In this document: positions 44,487 through 56,413 of the stretch, one piece after another
Layout: every line of letters starts with the position of its first letter
Numbering within the stretch: the first letter of the stretch is position 1
NCBI GenBank assembly: GCA_027475525.1
Contig: JAMWFC010000056.1
Coordinates: 372,001-436,000, forward strand
Length of the DNA stretch: 64,000 nt
Direction: 5' to 3'
Source: Macrolepiota albuminosa
Taxonomy: Eukaryota > Basidiomycota > Agaricomycetes > Agaricales > Agaricaceae
Translations under genes and position numbers: made by a program
The notes under the pieces: model-generated
Database searches by the model: none
What the model saw: the letters and a program-made list of their open reading frames with translations, nothing else
What the model was told of the DNA's origin: nothing

Positions 44487-47450
44487 TTCTTCGACTGATT
44501 TTCTTGTTCGACTTCTGTACTTTAGCTCTGTACTCTCAAGCAGGGTACCATCTCTGCGTTGTATTAATCGTGATGGAAGAAGCCTCGTGGACTTATCATA
44601 AAAGGTGGCAATATTAATGAGTTGTTTTCATACTTCCAAAGCTCGAGCGAGACTTTTGGTGAGGCACACTTCTCTGCAAATGGCCCGCAGAATGCGTAAC
44701 AATGCACAAAAAAAAACTCGTTGCTAGACTTTATGCTGTATGACATACCTACTCACCTAATGGCTTGAAGACTAATCATAGAATACTTGCACCACGATTA
44801 ACAGAAAGCCACAATTTCACAAATTAATCATTGAAGAAGACAGTGGACTTCATGAAGTTGACGAAATCGCGGGAAAACTTGAGAAACAGACAGTCCTGGT
44901 TGGTTTGAGATAGGAACTCGGCACGGCCTGACGCGTGACGCCCGGCCCAATCATGATGATCGAAAAAAGATGTGATGACTCACTTCATCAAAACAGCAGG
45001 GACATTTGTGTTCATCGTCTTCGAACACTGACCTGTCCTAAACATGACAAGGAAGGAGATATATATCATTCTTCTCCAACGCCAACAGATACACTTATCT
45101 CCGAATGAAGTAAGTGGGACGAAGAGTCTTCCTTTGGTTAAGAATACTCGACGGCACGGTACGATTACCCTTACAAAACGACCTAGCACCTGTGGACGCA
45201 GTGCAGCCTTATTCAAGCTCCTCTTTAATTCCCGAGGCAATTCTATTTCCAGTTTCACCTAAGTGGCTCGTAGCCGCCGAAGGTGGCGAACCCGACGACA
45301 TCTTGAGGTTTTCGACCAACACTTCGGATCGGATTCTGGCGCCATGCACCGGTGCACGACTACGTCAATGCAGTGCGCATAGCATTTACTAAACTCACAA
45401 TGTTCAATCGAAAGGATGAGCCCATACCCTTGGATTAGTACTCCGCTACCTATGGCGATGAAATTCAGAACATCAACCATCTCTGTCGTACTCTTCCCAT
45501 CAATGGTCACTGTCTACCCAGATAAACCGCTTGCAACGTTCTGTCGGACTTTTATCATCAACTCAGGCTCCACTTCCGCAACTGCTTAATTAACGGACAA
45601 AGAATGAGTGAAACACTTTATGCTTTTCGCTTTTCAGTCTAGATCAAAGCTTTGGATCATTTTCGTAGAGTACAGAGCTTCAGCGTATTGATTCTAGAGA
45701 TAATATAACACTGACACGTGTGTATTGATTTGTTCCTCGTGATACTTAGTCACTTGCCTATCACATAACAGGAAAGTTGAAAGGGTAAAGATATTCATTG
45801 TGCGTGAAAACTCCCTATCTGAGAATCACATCGCTCGTCACAATTACTGAATAGCTTTACTCCAACTTGATCTTTCTGGAATTCTTTCTGAATAGAATTT
45901 GTAAAAGTCCTCCGCTTGTGTGATGTCCGACAGCCGGCGGTGTGATACCGCAAAAATGTCTCAAATGATGGATGAACAAAGATAATCCGGGCCAAACGCT
46001 CAGCACGATATAGAAACTACACTTGTACATTGTCAGGTTGTCGAGGACGGTGGCGAGTCGTAGAACAAACGATGACAATGATCTGGGCCTTTTAATCTAG
46101 CGGGCCTGGGCAAGAAATATGGGGACTCTGTTAAGGACAAGGTGTCTCGAACGACAATTGACGTGGTTCGTTGATAGTTTGCTTGGTTCGCATTTGTTCA
46201 ACCAATGCCATTGCTTCCATATCACACGAGGTTCCCCTCATTTCACAAAGATTTCCATAACCGGAATATTTTGCTTCACCGATCATGATCGAGATCACCG
46301 TACATAGATCTCGTCAAGTTCCGGCGGCCATGATATCAGGCCATGATATCATTGTTCTGATGAAATCATCTGTCCTCGAAGTATGTTTCCTGAAAGATAG
46401 AGACAGAGAAACAATGCTAGACATACCTTGAGGATATGACATTTTTTTCTATCCAAATAACGTGCCCGAGGCGCTGTACGCCTATTTTGCACGGTACATC
46501 GACGGGTACGCTAAGCTACGGGAGGATTCCGAACCCCCCCGCATACGCGCAGAAAGAGCTGGCCGGCGCTTCTAAACGCCGTTTAGGCTGTACTCCCCAA
46601 TAGTGACCCGAGAGAAGGTAATGAGAGCGGAGTTTGCGGTGGATCTGGTGCTACGAAAGCTTGCGTGGCACACGCAGTCGAGACGAGCAGCTGGGCTGAT
46701 TTCCCGACCGATATACTCCTGACTAGGAACCTGTCAAAGATGGCAACGTCGAATTAATTCTATTACCCAACCGCGTCACCTAATAATCCATACTTCTTCA
46801 GCTCGTGCTACAAGTATTCACGAGTGCTGTACCTCAGAACCTGAGGTCGTCCGCTTCCCATGTACTGGCGTCCAGAAAACTCTTGCCCAATTTACCGTTC
46901 GCCACCAGCCCCTAATCATTACACTCCACTCGCTGTTCCACGAGTGCAAGGAATAATATGAGCATATCTGAGACCGTACGTGATATAATTGAGACCCTTT
47001 TCTTTGTGGAGTAATTTATACAGGACCGAATAATATGAGCATATCTGAGACCGTACGTGATATAATTGAGACCCTTTTCTTTGTGGAGTAATTTATACAG
47101 GACCGCTGGGTGGACCCGTCTTTATGATATATCTATCGTACCAAGGAATTATTGGGCGCCACTCGAGACCCCTCCAGCGCTGGCGCCAGTTTGGAGTGGC
47201 TTTCAAATGCTGTAGTAATGTACCATACACACCTGGCTCTTCTACCTTGAAGAAGGCTTATCATAATCGACTTCGCTACCTAGTCTCCTCTTCACCGAAT
47301 TCCCAGGCAACTACCTACAACAGTCGAATCAGATATATCCCTCGGCTCTTGCCCTACTTCGGGCGCTTGCAACCACTCGGCGCGGATTTCCAACTGAGTT
47401 ATGTCGAAGTTGGTTCCATGGAGCTCAAACCATCATGTGGATGGAGGTAA
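44487..47450. other. 3-kb gene-poor region
   Basis: No gene is supported. A minus-strand patch near 45259-45600 (VEPELMIKVRQNVASGLSG, DVLNFIAIGSGVLIQGYG) and another near 44890-45010 (RSVFEDDEHKCPCCFDE, with CPCC) look partly coding and may be a small, unresolved gene. A GC-rich stretch at 46455-46570 reads VPEALYAYFARYIDGYAKLR then a stop and may be a transposon relic. The 77-bp duplication at 46951-47104 is listed separately. Confidence 0.35.
46951..47104. repeat. Exact 77-bp tandem duplication (A)
   Basis: GAATAATATGAGCATATCTG...TACAGGACC occurs at 46951-47027 and again, without differences, at 47028-47104. Period 77; one of six such duplications in the window. Confidence 0.97.
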
Positions 47451-47825
47451 CAGGCCCCGGTAAGCTCCCGAGAAACCTTGTCCGCGAAATAGCGGATTTG
47501 AGGGGAAATTTTGACCAAATCTAAGTCCCGACTTTGTGGATTTGAGGCTCAGCCGGATGAAATTTTTGAGATTTTGACAACAAAATTCTGAGCATTCAAG
47601 GCAATCTGAGTCCCTTAATTGAGGTGTATGACAGGTTCTCAACGTAAATTTACGTATCGACTTGTTACATGATAGCACAAAAAATGAGAATTTCCTTTTT
47701 AAGACATATGTTTTGCATATGTTGTCCGTTATTGCGGATTTGAGGCCGAGATGTGGGAAATTTCTGGACAAGGTTTCTCGGGAGCTTCCCGGGGCCTGCT
47801 CGAACCATCATGTGGATGGAGGTAA
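47424..47825. mobile_element. Non-autonomous TIR element (MITE), 348 bp
   Basis: The element 47451-47798 begins CAGGCCCCGGTAAGCTCCCG and ends with the inverted copy, giving terminal inverted repeats of about 33 bp with one mismatch (through CCGAGAAACCTTGTCC). The motif GCGGATTTGAGG recurs inside. There is no coding capacity. It is flanked by a 27-bp direct repeat, CTC[A/G]AACCATCATGTGGATGG..., at 47424-47450 and 47799-47825 with one mismatch. That is far longer than the 2-11 bp target duplications of known DNA transposon superfamilies, so I leave the superfamily open. Confidence 0.85.
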
Positions 47826-48290
47826 CTATATGCAAAGGATGTTTGTAATGCCATATGCTCTCGAGACTCACGCCTTGTAGTTATGGAGATAACATACTCT
47901 GTAAAGTTGATTCTAGTCAACGTCATGGTCCGAAAAAAAATTACAACACTAATAAGTGAGCTGGCGTCCAAGACAAAACCCTATTATTCACACGACTGCA
48001 AACAATGACATTATGTACAATTATTAAGGGCACAAGAAGTGTGTTCACGTAAGGTACTAGTACAACAGTTATTACTACAAAATACTACAACATAGTATAG
48101 CCAATGCAGGAAGAAAGGACAGCAAAGAAAGAGCCTTATGAAAGCGCAAGGACAAAAACCAAACAAAGAGAACCAGAACGGTGCAGGAAGAAAGGACAGC
48201 AAAGAAAGAGCCTTATGAAAGCGCAAGGACAAAAACCAAACAAAGAGAACCAGAACGGATGAGAGGCGAGAAAGGATCCAGAGGCGCTGA
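47826..48290. other. Intergenic, includes 77-bp duplication (B)
   Basis: Gap between the MITE and the PP2C 3' end. TGCAGGAAGAAAGGACAGCA...AACCAGAACGG occurs at 48105-48181 and again at 48182-48258, period 77. No gene seen. Confidence 0.6.
48105..48258. repeat. Exact 77-bp tandem duplication (B)
   Basis: Two identical adjacent copies starting at 48105 and 48182, just downstream of the PP2C stop. Confidence 0.95.
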
Positions 48291-49820
48291 TTACAATGTC
48301 TGGACCACGATGGACGTATCGTCAATCCATGCCACATCCATATTCAGAGTTAGCACACGCGAAACGCTATACCTGTCGTCGCCTCCAAGTGCTCGGCGCA
48401 GCAAACGCAATGCCATATTATCAGGTCGTTGATAAAAACCGCTGCCACTGGCTTTCTGTTCTTCAAAAGGCTGATCAACCATGGACTTGGCCCAAGTCGA
48501 GAGAATTCTTTCTTGCCCTTCGCCGGAACATAGGTCCGCAAATCCGTCGGACGCCAGAACCAGGAAGCGGCGACGTGCAGGGCCACTGAGAGGATGATGG
48601 GAAACTTCAGGCTGTGCTGTTATGTATGGTGGAGTATGGTTGCGAACAAGAAACTCCTCCCATGGTGACGTATTGTGGAAGCCCGGGAAGAGGTTGTACA
48701 GGATGCGGCGTGTGAAGGCGGGTGGCTGCTTGAAGGGTATATCTCCCAGGCCTTATTTTTCGATAAATGCAGCGAAGGGGGTTAGGATCAACTGATTAGA
48801 AGTTAATTTTAGAACTTTTCACGCACATCTAAACGGGGCAAGTGCCCCGAGTACGCGTCTGTCAATTACACATTCTGGTTCATCGGGGTGAGCAAGTCGA
48901 ACACGCTCTACTTCCGCGTCATTATCGCCGTTGTGGTCGGTAGTTAAACGCTCGACTATCCAATTACCTCGGGTGTCGTCCAGGGAAACCATGGCTAGAA
49001 AAAGAGCAAGAAAAAATCAGTGACTTCGCGTAGATAGATGGCCCACATGTACACCAGGTATCGTGACCACCGGCTGAGTGAGAACGCTTACTGGCTTGAC
49101 AGTCCCCGAGGTTCGCTACCCAAAGATTTTCATGGTTTGGGTCGACAAGAGCGACGAGCGCAGTAGTGCCGTACATGCAGAGACGGGCTTTCTTCCAGTT
49201 AGCACCACCCGAATGTTGGTCGTTGATAATACTCCGTATCTCTGCATCTGAGAAGTTGTCCAGCCCCTCGACTCCACCAAACAGCTCCAGCACGTCATTA
49301 GCTATAGCATCATCGAAAGCAAGTATTGAACGCGAGAAAAGGTCAGCTACATGGGCTGGTGATGAGAACGCAAGGGGATCATCGGCAAGTTCTTTGCGCA
49401 AGAAATCGCGAATGATGATTGGCAGATGGTAAGCGACATGTTCGACCGTGACATCTCCGAGATGGCCTGTGGTGCCAGGATGAATCATTAGGCCTACGCA
49501 GTGAGCGCGTGTGTAAGCTTACCGTCAAATACTCCGGTCAAAGCCCACGGTTGGCCAAGGATGTCAAGCTGTGTAACAATGTAGCGATCCTGAGTTTTCG
49601 TGTTGGAAGACGGCTGAAAGTTGATGCTGTCTGCTCTCCACCCTCGTCGTTCGTTAAAGACTATACTCTGTGGTTTGGCAAGGGCCCGCAACTCTCGCCA
49701 CAGCTCCGGCTCATTGAGGACCTGATACGAACGCGGCCACGGACCATCCTCAGGACCGCACCTAGAGCCTGGAATGTCCTCTGAATAAGCCCAGTTGTAG
49801 GACGCACGTTCGACCAACAT
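48291..49820 (-). CDS. PP2C protein phosphatase (mitochondrial PDP / Ptc5-like)
   Basis: Metal-dependent Ser/Thr phosphatase, most like fungal pyruvate dehydrogenase phosphatases. The exon ending GVFDG joins, through an intron ending CACCACAG (49467-49522), to HLGDVTVEHVAYHLPIIIRD, restoring the metal-binding DGH. Further motifs: CMYGTTALVALVDPNHENLW, VANLGDCQA, LTTDHNGDNDAEVERVRLAH, RRVLGALAPFRCLGD (after another intron), FLVLASDGFADLCSG and the final metal site WIDDTSIVVQ, with a stop at 48291. Expected metal-binding aspartates are present. The start is unsure: ATG 49820 (MLVERASYNWAY) is the first in-frame methionine found. The upstream frame (FFTTSLRILRSKLTDHLSGF) looks homologous, so a missed 5' exon with a mitochondrial presequence is likely. 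Confidence 0.85.
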
Positions 49821-50476
49821 GGCCAGATAAGCCCAGAAACCAGACAAGTGGTCTGTAAGCTTCGACCTGAGAATACGCAGCGACGTTGTGAAGAAAGCTG
49901 GCAGTCCGCCAGTGGGGAGAAAAGAAAAGAAAACGGGAAGCCGAACAGGCGGGTTTTAAGACGACTTGAACATCATAAACCCGGAACAAGTTCTGTGTTA
50001 TATTGAAACTCGAAATATTTGAACTTTTTCGGACTTAGATCCATAAGTTCGACACACGTGATGGCAGCTATTGAATCCCTTGAGCATTCTCCGCGAGGTA
50101 CTTTACAGCAGTGTTACTTACAACAGCTAATACTTCCCCACCCGTAGATATCTATCTGCCGACTGGGGTAGTCACGTTGGAAGCCTCACATCCATCATGC
50201 ATTATGGGCTTGCCGTAATTATGGTCAGCCGACCCGACATGCGTAACCTTCCGGCCCCGGTTCTCAGTTTATCCGCAACTTAAAAAAATTGCAATATTGT
50301 ATATATGGTGTACACGAAGAACTATGATAAATGCAATGTAAATCTAGAATGATGCATTAAAAAAATTGCAATATTGTATATATGGTGTACACGAAGAACT
50401 ATGATAAATGCAATGTAAATCTAGAATGATGCAGATGGCGTATCCTCGAGTTAATGAAAAAGTCCGTTGACTCCGA
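49821..50476. other. Intergenic, includes 77-bp duplication (C)
   Basis: Upstream part of the PP2C gene and 3' flank of the receptor-like gene. TAAAAAAATTGCAATATTGT...TAGAATGATGCAT starts at 50281 and again at 50358. No other feature seen. Confidence 0.5.
50281..50434. repeat. Exact 77-bp tandem duplication (C)
   Basis: Two identical adjacent copies starting at 50281 and 50358, intergenic. Confidence 0.95.
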
Positions 50477-53429
50477 CTACTCAGGTAAGCTGCGGAATGG
50501 ATTGTGGGATGATGAACCACCAGTGTTCATCGGCCTTATTCTGTAAGCTCCAGAGTTTAGCGGTGGCGGCGCCACGAGAGCGGCCCGCACCGACGACGCA
50601 TATACCTCTGCCTCCGTTTGCTCACGTTCAGGTTCCCTTGCTCTGACCGACAACGAGGAACTCAAGGTACTAGCCGACAGACGCGAAGGCAACAAATCCT
50701 TCCGAATCGGTTGTCGTGGTTCCGGTGCATGTCGCGACTGGCCCGTTACCTCAGAGTAGATAGAATGAGCAGACAGCTTACTCGAAAGACTCGTAGGTGG
50801 TTTGCGACGTATTTTAAAAGGAGGGCGGTGGTCATCAAGAGGAGGTAAGCTCGATGCCTTACTATACCTGGATTCCCCTTTATCAGAATAGTCGTATGCG
50901 TCGATAAATTGGTCGAGGTCTGATGAATCCTGGGCGTCCTCGGCAACCATCTTTTTGCGCAATTTCATTTCCTCGCTCTCCCAGGTGTGTGTGGGAAGCA
51001 CGGCCCTGCTAGGGCTGTGTCCGAATAACCGTTCACCAAGGCGTACTAGACGGCCGCGCCATGTAAGCTTGCGGTCAAGTCGTTTGGCTGAGGCAAACAT
51101 GGCTGTGCGCTTCGCCCGCTTTTGACGTGCGCGCCGGCGCCAGCACAGCAGGAACATCAAAAAGATGAACGCGCATCCCAGTGCCATGAGAAGAATCTCC
51201 CACCACTCCAAAGTGCGATCAGTGTTCACAACTGTAGGGTTCGTCAGGCCCGTGACAGAAGATATTGCACCTGAACTAGTCCCAGTGGTCGTTGGGACCT
51301 GTACCAAGTCGGAAAGACAGACTCCGAGGCCAGTCACAACGCTGGAAGTATCTCGGCAGTTTGCGGTAATACACGACCCGGACCGTAATACCTGGCTTGA
51401 ACTCGAGCAGGCCAGGCAATTACTTAATCCGGGACCAGAGCAACTTGAGCAACTCGAGTCGCAGGGTTGGCATGAAGAGGAAGTCGCATCAAAGTACTGT
51501 GATCTACTGCATGTTGGGAGGCACCTGCCGTTAGAAAGTACAGGCCGATCCGAGGAGCACCGCGAGCACTGGTCGAATGACGGCCCCGTGCAGCTCGCGC
51601 AGTCTGGGTGGCATGCCACACATGATCCGGAAGAGCTCAAAGTGTTTGATGGACAGGTAGTGACACACTTTCCGTCAGAGGCTAACTTATTGCCTGTGCA
51701 CGTGAGGCAGAAAGTGGGTGATCCCGTACAAGTCGAACAGGAGGGATCGCATGCTGAAAACGATTGAATAATTAGGGATATTGACGTGTTCAACGTAATA
51801 ATACTCACATGTGCAAGTCAAGTTGTCCTGGGGTGATAAAAAGGTACCAGAAGGACAGCCTTCAACACATTGGCCATTGGAGAGCACGAAACCAGGCAGA
51901 CAGCCGGTGCACTCCAGCTGATTAATCGTTGATGCAGCATTGAAATTCGGAATCTTGCATGACGTACACTTGGCGCCACATGCTAAGGTAAACTGATAAG
52001 GTAACTACAATAAACTTTGATAAATTACGCACTATCGCACTCGTGCTTGATGTTATCTGCTATCAGGCCCAAGCCTGCACACACACCGTTTCCATCTGCA
52101 CTTACACATTTTCCATTGAAAAGATACGAGCCCGTTGCGCAGAGAACACAATCGTTCGATGTCGGACCGGAGCACGTCTTGCACGCAGAAGAGCACCTGT
52201 TGCACAATGTACCATCACTGAAATTGCCGTCGGGGCAAAGCTGGCCAGAGCTGGTGGATCCCTGGGGAAAATTGCACTTGGTCGGGTCGTTAGGATCTTG
52301 AGTGAATCCTGTCTCGCAGGAGATGCAAGCTCCAGTTCCATCCGCGCATTGTTTACACCCCGCCTGACATACTGACATACAAAATTGAATATGGCGCAGA
52401 TAAAAAGGCAGTGAAACGAAATACCTTTGCAGTCCCCTGTGGAGGTCAAGAAAAATCCCGACGAACACTTGGCACAGGCGGTACCATTGTCCGCAGTTGT
52501 CCATCCTGCATTACAAGTACATTGCCCATTAGAACCGCACTCGCCGTTGAGACAATTGCACTTCGAAGGCGCATTGGCAACGAGGGGCTTTAAACATCTA
52601 CCAGATCCAGAAATCCCATCATCACACTTGTCACAGTCAGACGGACATTGTTGGCATGTGCGCCCGAAAAATCCGGATGCACATGATTCGCAGGTGGCAC
52701 CCGTGAAACCTGTAGGACATGTGCAAGTGCCCGATGCGGAACAAATACCGGCTCCGGCGCAAAAGGGCGAGCATGTAGAAGATTGCATGTCGAGAAGAGA
52801 AAGAGATTTTGAGGATGCGGTAGTGGGGAGTTGGGATATATCAGGAATGGCATCCCAAAGGACTATACGGTCTTTTGAATCAGTACTAACGGTAACCCAG
52901 ACATTATTAGATATGGCAATAGAACCAGCGGTAAGTGGAGTTGATGAATTAGTCGAAGGAGTGGAGGGTAGCTGAGAAAATGCCGCTTGACCAGAATAGA
53001 GTCTACCCGAGTAGATGGCAAGCCCTGGATCGAGACCAAGGTTTAGAGGTAGTGATGATGATGAAGTTGAGTTTTCAAAGCCGGGAGATGGTGAATAAGA
53101 TGATGAAGAAGATGTGAGAAAATTGTGAAGTAGCTGAGGGTTTGTTGTTGAGGTGTATTGCCCTGGCAAAAGTTGTATAGAAACTGGAGCACCCGGTACA
53201 GTGAGTTTTGCACCGACTATTAGAACAGGTCAATCTAAAGTCTTGTCGCAGAGACCATCCACTCACTAGTGATGTTCGAGAAGCCTTGAAGACATTGACC
53301 TGCAACACAAACAACAGAAGTTGAAGATTGCGCGACTGTGCAAGATTAGCAGACGCCAGTGTCGGGAAGTGGCAACTCACGGGCCCCTACGCTCAGAACA
53401 ATAGAGATGGGTAGAAAACGTAAGCACAT
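50477..53429 (-). CDS. Cysteine-rich receptor-like membrane protein (growth-factor-receptor / furin-like repeats)
   Basis: Large type I membrane protein. ATG 53429 gives a signal peptide (MCLRFLPISIVLSVGA). Short exons lead to KLTVPGAPVSIQLLPGQYTS, a Ser-rich stretch, and a domain with IAISNNVWVTVSTDSKDRIV. EGF/laminin-type repeats follow (CSPFCAGAGICSASGTCTC, GFTGATCESCASGFFGRTC), then many furin-like CxxC repeats (CHPDCASCTGPSFDQCSRCS, CDSSCSSCSGPGLSNCLACS). One transmembrane helix (ILLMALGCAFIFLMFLLCW) precedes a basic, mostly disordered cytoplasmic tail of about 230 residues ending NPFRSLPE at 50477. Introns lie near 51770-51810, 51985-52030 and 52375-52425. Such proteins occur across Agaricomycetes; the ligand is unknown. 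Confidence 0.85.
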
Positions 53430-53782
53430 TCAAGTTACTACTCTTCGTCAACGAAGGAAATAGGAAATAAGGAAGGAAGCAAGAGGACAGTCGTCTTGAC
53501 CCTAGCTTCGAAGAGCTTGTCGGGACGGTCTTCGGTGTTTCTGACTACTTATTCTAGCCATTGTTCCAATTTAGAGACTCTTTGTGCTGTCAAGGGTACA
53601 AGCAGACAATATATTGTCCATTTACATAATAGGAATCACAAATATATATTATTGTTTGGTTTGTCACGTCCCCCAGAACGAAGTGTGCAAAACCTTTGCT
53701 TTCAGTTGGACTCAGTGCCTTTGAACACCATGGGATACTTGAAATGATAATTACTTGTGTATCTCGACCATGGAGCTTACAA

Positions 53783-54224
53783 CACTGGTGCAGGGAATGA
53801 TATTCCTTGGCAAAACAATGTAAAAACACTGTAAAAATAATCTGATTAATTTCAGAATTTTATGGTGCAGGGAATGATATTCCTTGGCAAAACAATGTAA
53901 AAACACTGTAAAAATAATCTGATTAATTTCAGAATTTTATTTGAATATTTCTGGCAAATTATGGAAAAAATATTTTAACTGAACTCAAAAGAATTAGAGA
54001 ACAAATTGCCACAGGATGCTCTGATTCTTAAGTTCAAGAATGACTGATATAGTCCTCTCCAATGCACTTGAGAGAATCAGACCAAGTACTATTCAAAATT
54101 TGGTTACAATATTTTTTCTATAGTTTAGACAGAAATATTCAAATAAAATTCGAAAATTAATTGGATTATTTTTACTGTGTTTTTCCATTGTTTTGTCAAA
54201 GAATAACATTCCCTGCACCCAGTG
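53783..54224. mobile_element. Non-autonomous CACTA-like transposon (MITE)
   Basis: Ends are CACTGGTGCAGGGAATGATA on the left and the inverse of CACTGGGTGCAGGGAATGTT on the right. The inverted repeat runs for about 95 bp with scattered differences (AAAACAATG[T/G]AAAAACAC, TAAAAATAATC, GAATTTTATTTGAATATTTC). The flanks show a 3-bp direct repeat, CAA. Termini starting CACT[A/G] and 3-bp target duplications are typical of the CACTA (En/Spm) superfamily. There is no coding capacity. The left repeat contains an extra exact 77-bp duplication absent from the right repeat; without it the element would be 365 bp. Confidence 0.85.
53787..53940. repeat. Exact 77-bp tandem duplication (D)
   Basis: GGTGCAGGGAATGATATTCC...CAGAATTTTAT lies at 53787-53863 and again at 53864-53940, inside the left inverted repeat of the CACTA-like element. 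The right inverted repeat has a single copy, which argues that the duplication is not part of the element. Confidence 0.97.
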
Positions 54225-54402
54225 CAACGGTTGTCAGTCTGGACACAACGGCCTCATGCGGCCACAAAACGAAAAGTAACAATGGAAACACTTAGAAGCC
54301 AAAAGACGTGCTGGTGTGTGTTGTGATTGGAAGAAAAGTACAATAAATCGCTGGAATATATAATCGCTCGTCATGACAGCTCCCTCATGATATCCTTGAA
54401 AG

Positions 54403-56117
54403 ATGCCAGTGAAAGCACCGAAAAACCCTGTTCAATTAGGTAATACCATAGGCCATATCCATAAAACCCACTAACTACGATCTCGACAGTGCCGATAAGC
54501 AACCCGAAACACGACTATGAAAACGTTATACCAGAATGTTACCGTTGGAAGCCATTTCCAGTTTATCGACCTCCACGACAGATTCATCGAAGGTGCCTTA
54601 TTAACGTCCTGTCAAATTACCTGTTAAGCAAAATCTTTATGTCCTATCTGTACGACGATAAACAGGACGACTACAGGACTCGAGATCTCACTCATAAGCC
54701 AGACTTCGGAAGCCATGATGACATAGAGGAGCAGTTGCGCGCTGTCCATGCCAAACACAAGCCTGCTCTGACCGCTAATCTTTCCTCCTCTGCTAGCCCT
54801 TTCACTCTTCTCGCCGTGTGCAAACGTTGGAGGGACTTGTCTGAAGAAGACGAAGCATCAGCACTTTGGATATCGCTCGCTATTTACAAGCCTCGAGAGG
54901 CACAGTTACCCTCGATTCATGACTGGATTAAGCGAGCCGCAGTCCCAAGCGAGGCTGGTAAAACTTTTGTCCTTAACTTTTATCTTTATGCTCCTGCCGA
55001 GGATGAATATGAGGTGTCGACGGTCGGGACCATTTTGGATATTTTTTTGTCCTCGGAAGTCGCGGGGCGATTGAATCGTATGACTATCAAGGTCGCTGAA
55101 CACCCGCGTTTCCATAATTTCCCTAGGACTATTAACGCTCCATATCTAGAGTTCGTGGAGCTCGACTTCGGAGTCGGCTACATTCCAACATGTTTGTTGG
55201 AATTAGTAAACCGACGAGATAGTCCGGTCAGAAGGTTGTCCTGGCGCCCCGCTTCAACTCGTTACATGTCGCTGTTGTCAGAACCATGGGCCAGGCTTAC
55301 GCACCTCAAATTACCCATATTAGATTTGAGTCGCGAATGGAATAGAATACGATTTCGGAATGTTAAGGATCTCCTAACTGGTCTCATCTATTGTGAGAAT
55401 CTTGTTGACTTGGAAATCGCCATGGCCGGGCCATCCAGTGACCAGCCTGAAATCCAGTTATTCGAGGTTAACCCTTCGCGGGACGAAAGGACCTGGAAAA
55501 TATTCAGGAATCGTGGTTCTGACGATTATGCCAGCACTTTTTCCAAGGGCGTAATTCAAGATGCCCTCAAATATCAAATCGTCCTTCCTCGACTCCTCCG
55601 TCTCAAATTCGAAGGTTTAGGATATGAAGCAGATCCTTTCCTCTTCCGCCTCAAAGCACCGAACCTGCGCTCTCTCGAGATCATCAACCACAAGGATCTC
55701 CGCCTTTTCTCCTCAGGCATTTTCTCGTCTCTTTTGTCCGCTCACCCGGTCCTCACCCATCTATCCATCACCGATCTCAATATGGACATGAACACACTAA
55801 TCAACCTTCTCGCATATCCCCTCCCCGAGCTCCGCTACCTCGAGCTCTACGTCCCCGGAGTCGGGAATCGCGTTATGCGTGCTTTGACGCTCTCGAAGAC
55901 ACGCGAGGGTCCCATGCCGAACATCCGTAAGCTTGTCCTGCCGAAGTGCACCGCGTGGAACGGGCATCTGGTTGACATGGTTATGTCCCGTAGACCGATG
56001 TTGAAGGAGCTGAGATTGGATATAGGAAGTCAGGAGAACCAGTATATGGAGTTACGTCGTCTCCGGTGGGTGACAAGGAACTTGAGTGAAGGACAGTTCT
56101 CGCTCGTAGTCGATTAA
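54403..56117 (+). CDS. F-box / leucine-rich-repeat-like protein
   Basis: Exon 1 is 54403-54439 (MPVKAPKNPVQL); a 50-bp intron with a CTAAC branch site leads to exon 2, 54490-56117, joined in phase 1, giving 554 residues. The N-terminal part has INVLSNYLLSKIFMSYL, then PFTLLAVCKRWRDLSEEDEA and LWISLAIYKP, the degenerate F-box plus spacer arrangement of basidiomycete F-box-like proteins. The remainder is a series of LRR-like segments (LPRLLRLKFEGLGYEAD, LKAPNLRSLEIINHKDLRL, LPELRYLELYVPG, MPNIRKLVLPKCTAWNG). It would act as a substrate adaptor of an SCF ubiquitin ligase if the F-box binds Skp1. Large family; target unknown. Confidence 0.8.
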
Positions 56118-56413
56118 TCAAGGACCGTTGTGCAAGACTGGGGCTAACATACAGTCTCCCCATCTCTAGCTGTACACAGTTGTTCCTCGCTTACTTGACC
56201 ATGTATTTTTGTATAACCAATAAATAGTCCCATTCAGATCCTTACGCTTCACTCGTGTGATACGATCTTTTTGCAGGTAAGCTAAATTAGGAGTGGCAGA
56301 TACAACAAACTGTCAAAAAATAAGACGCAACAACACGAGATACTACATCCTGCACGTCCAAGGGGCAGATTTACGCAATACACGAAAAGAACTAACGACT
56401 GATTTTTACAATG

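Larger units (their letters stand above)
53430..54402. other. Intergenic, occupied mostly by a CACTA-like MITE
   Basis: Divergent upstream regions of the receptor-like gene and the F-box gene. The central part (53783-54224) is a transposon described separately. Confidence 0.5.

Noticed and set aside
51165..51767. 200-codon plus-strand ORF
   Set aside because: It is the antisense shadow of the cysteine-rich receptor-like gene.
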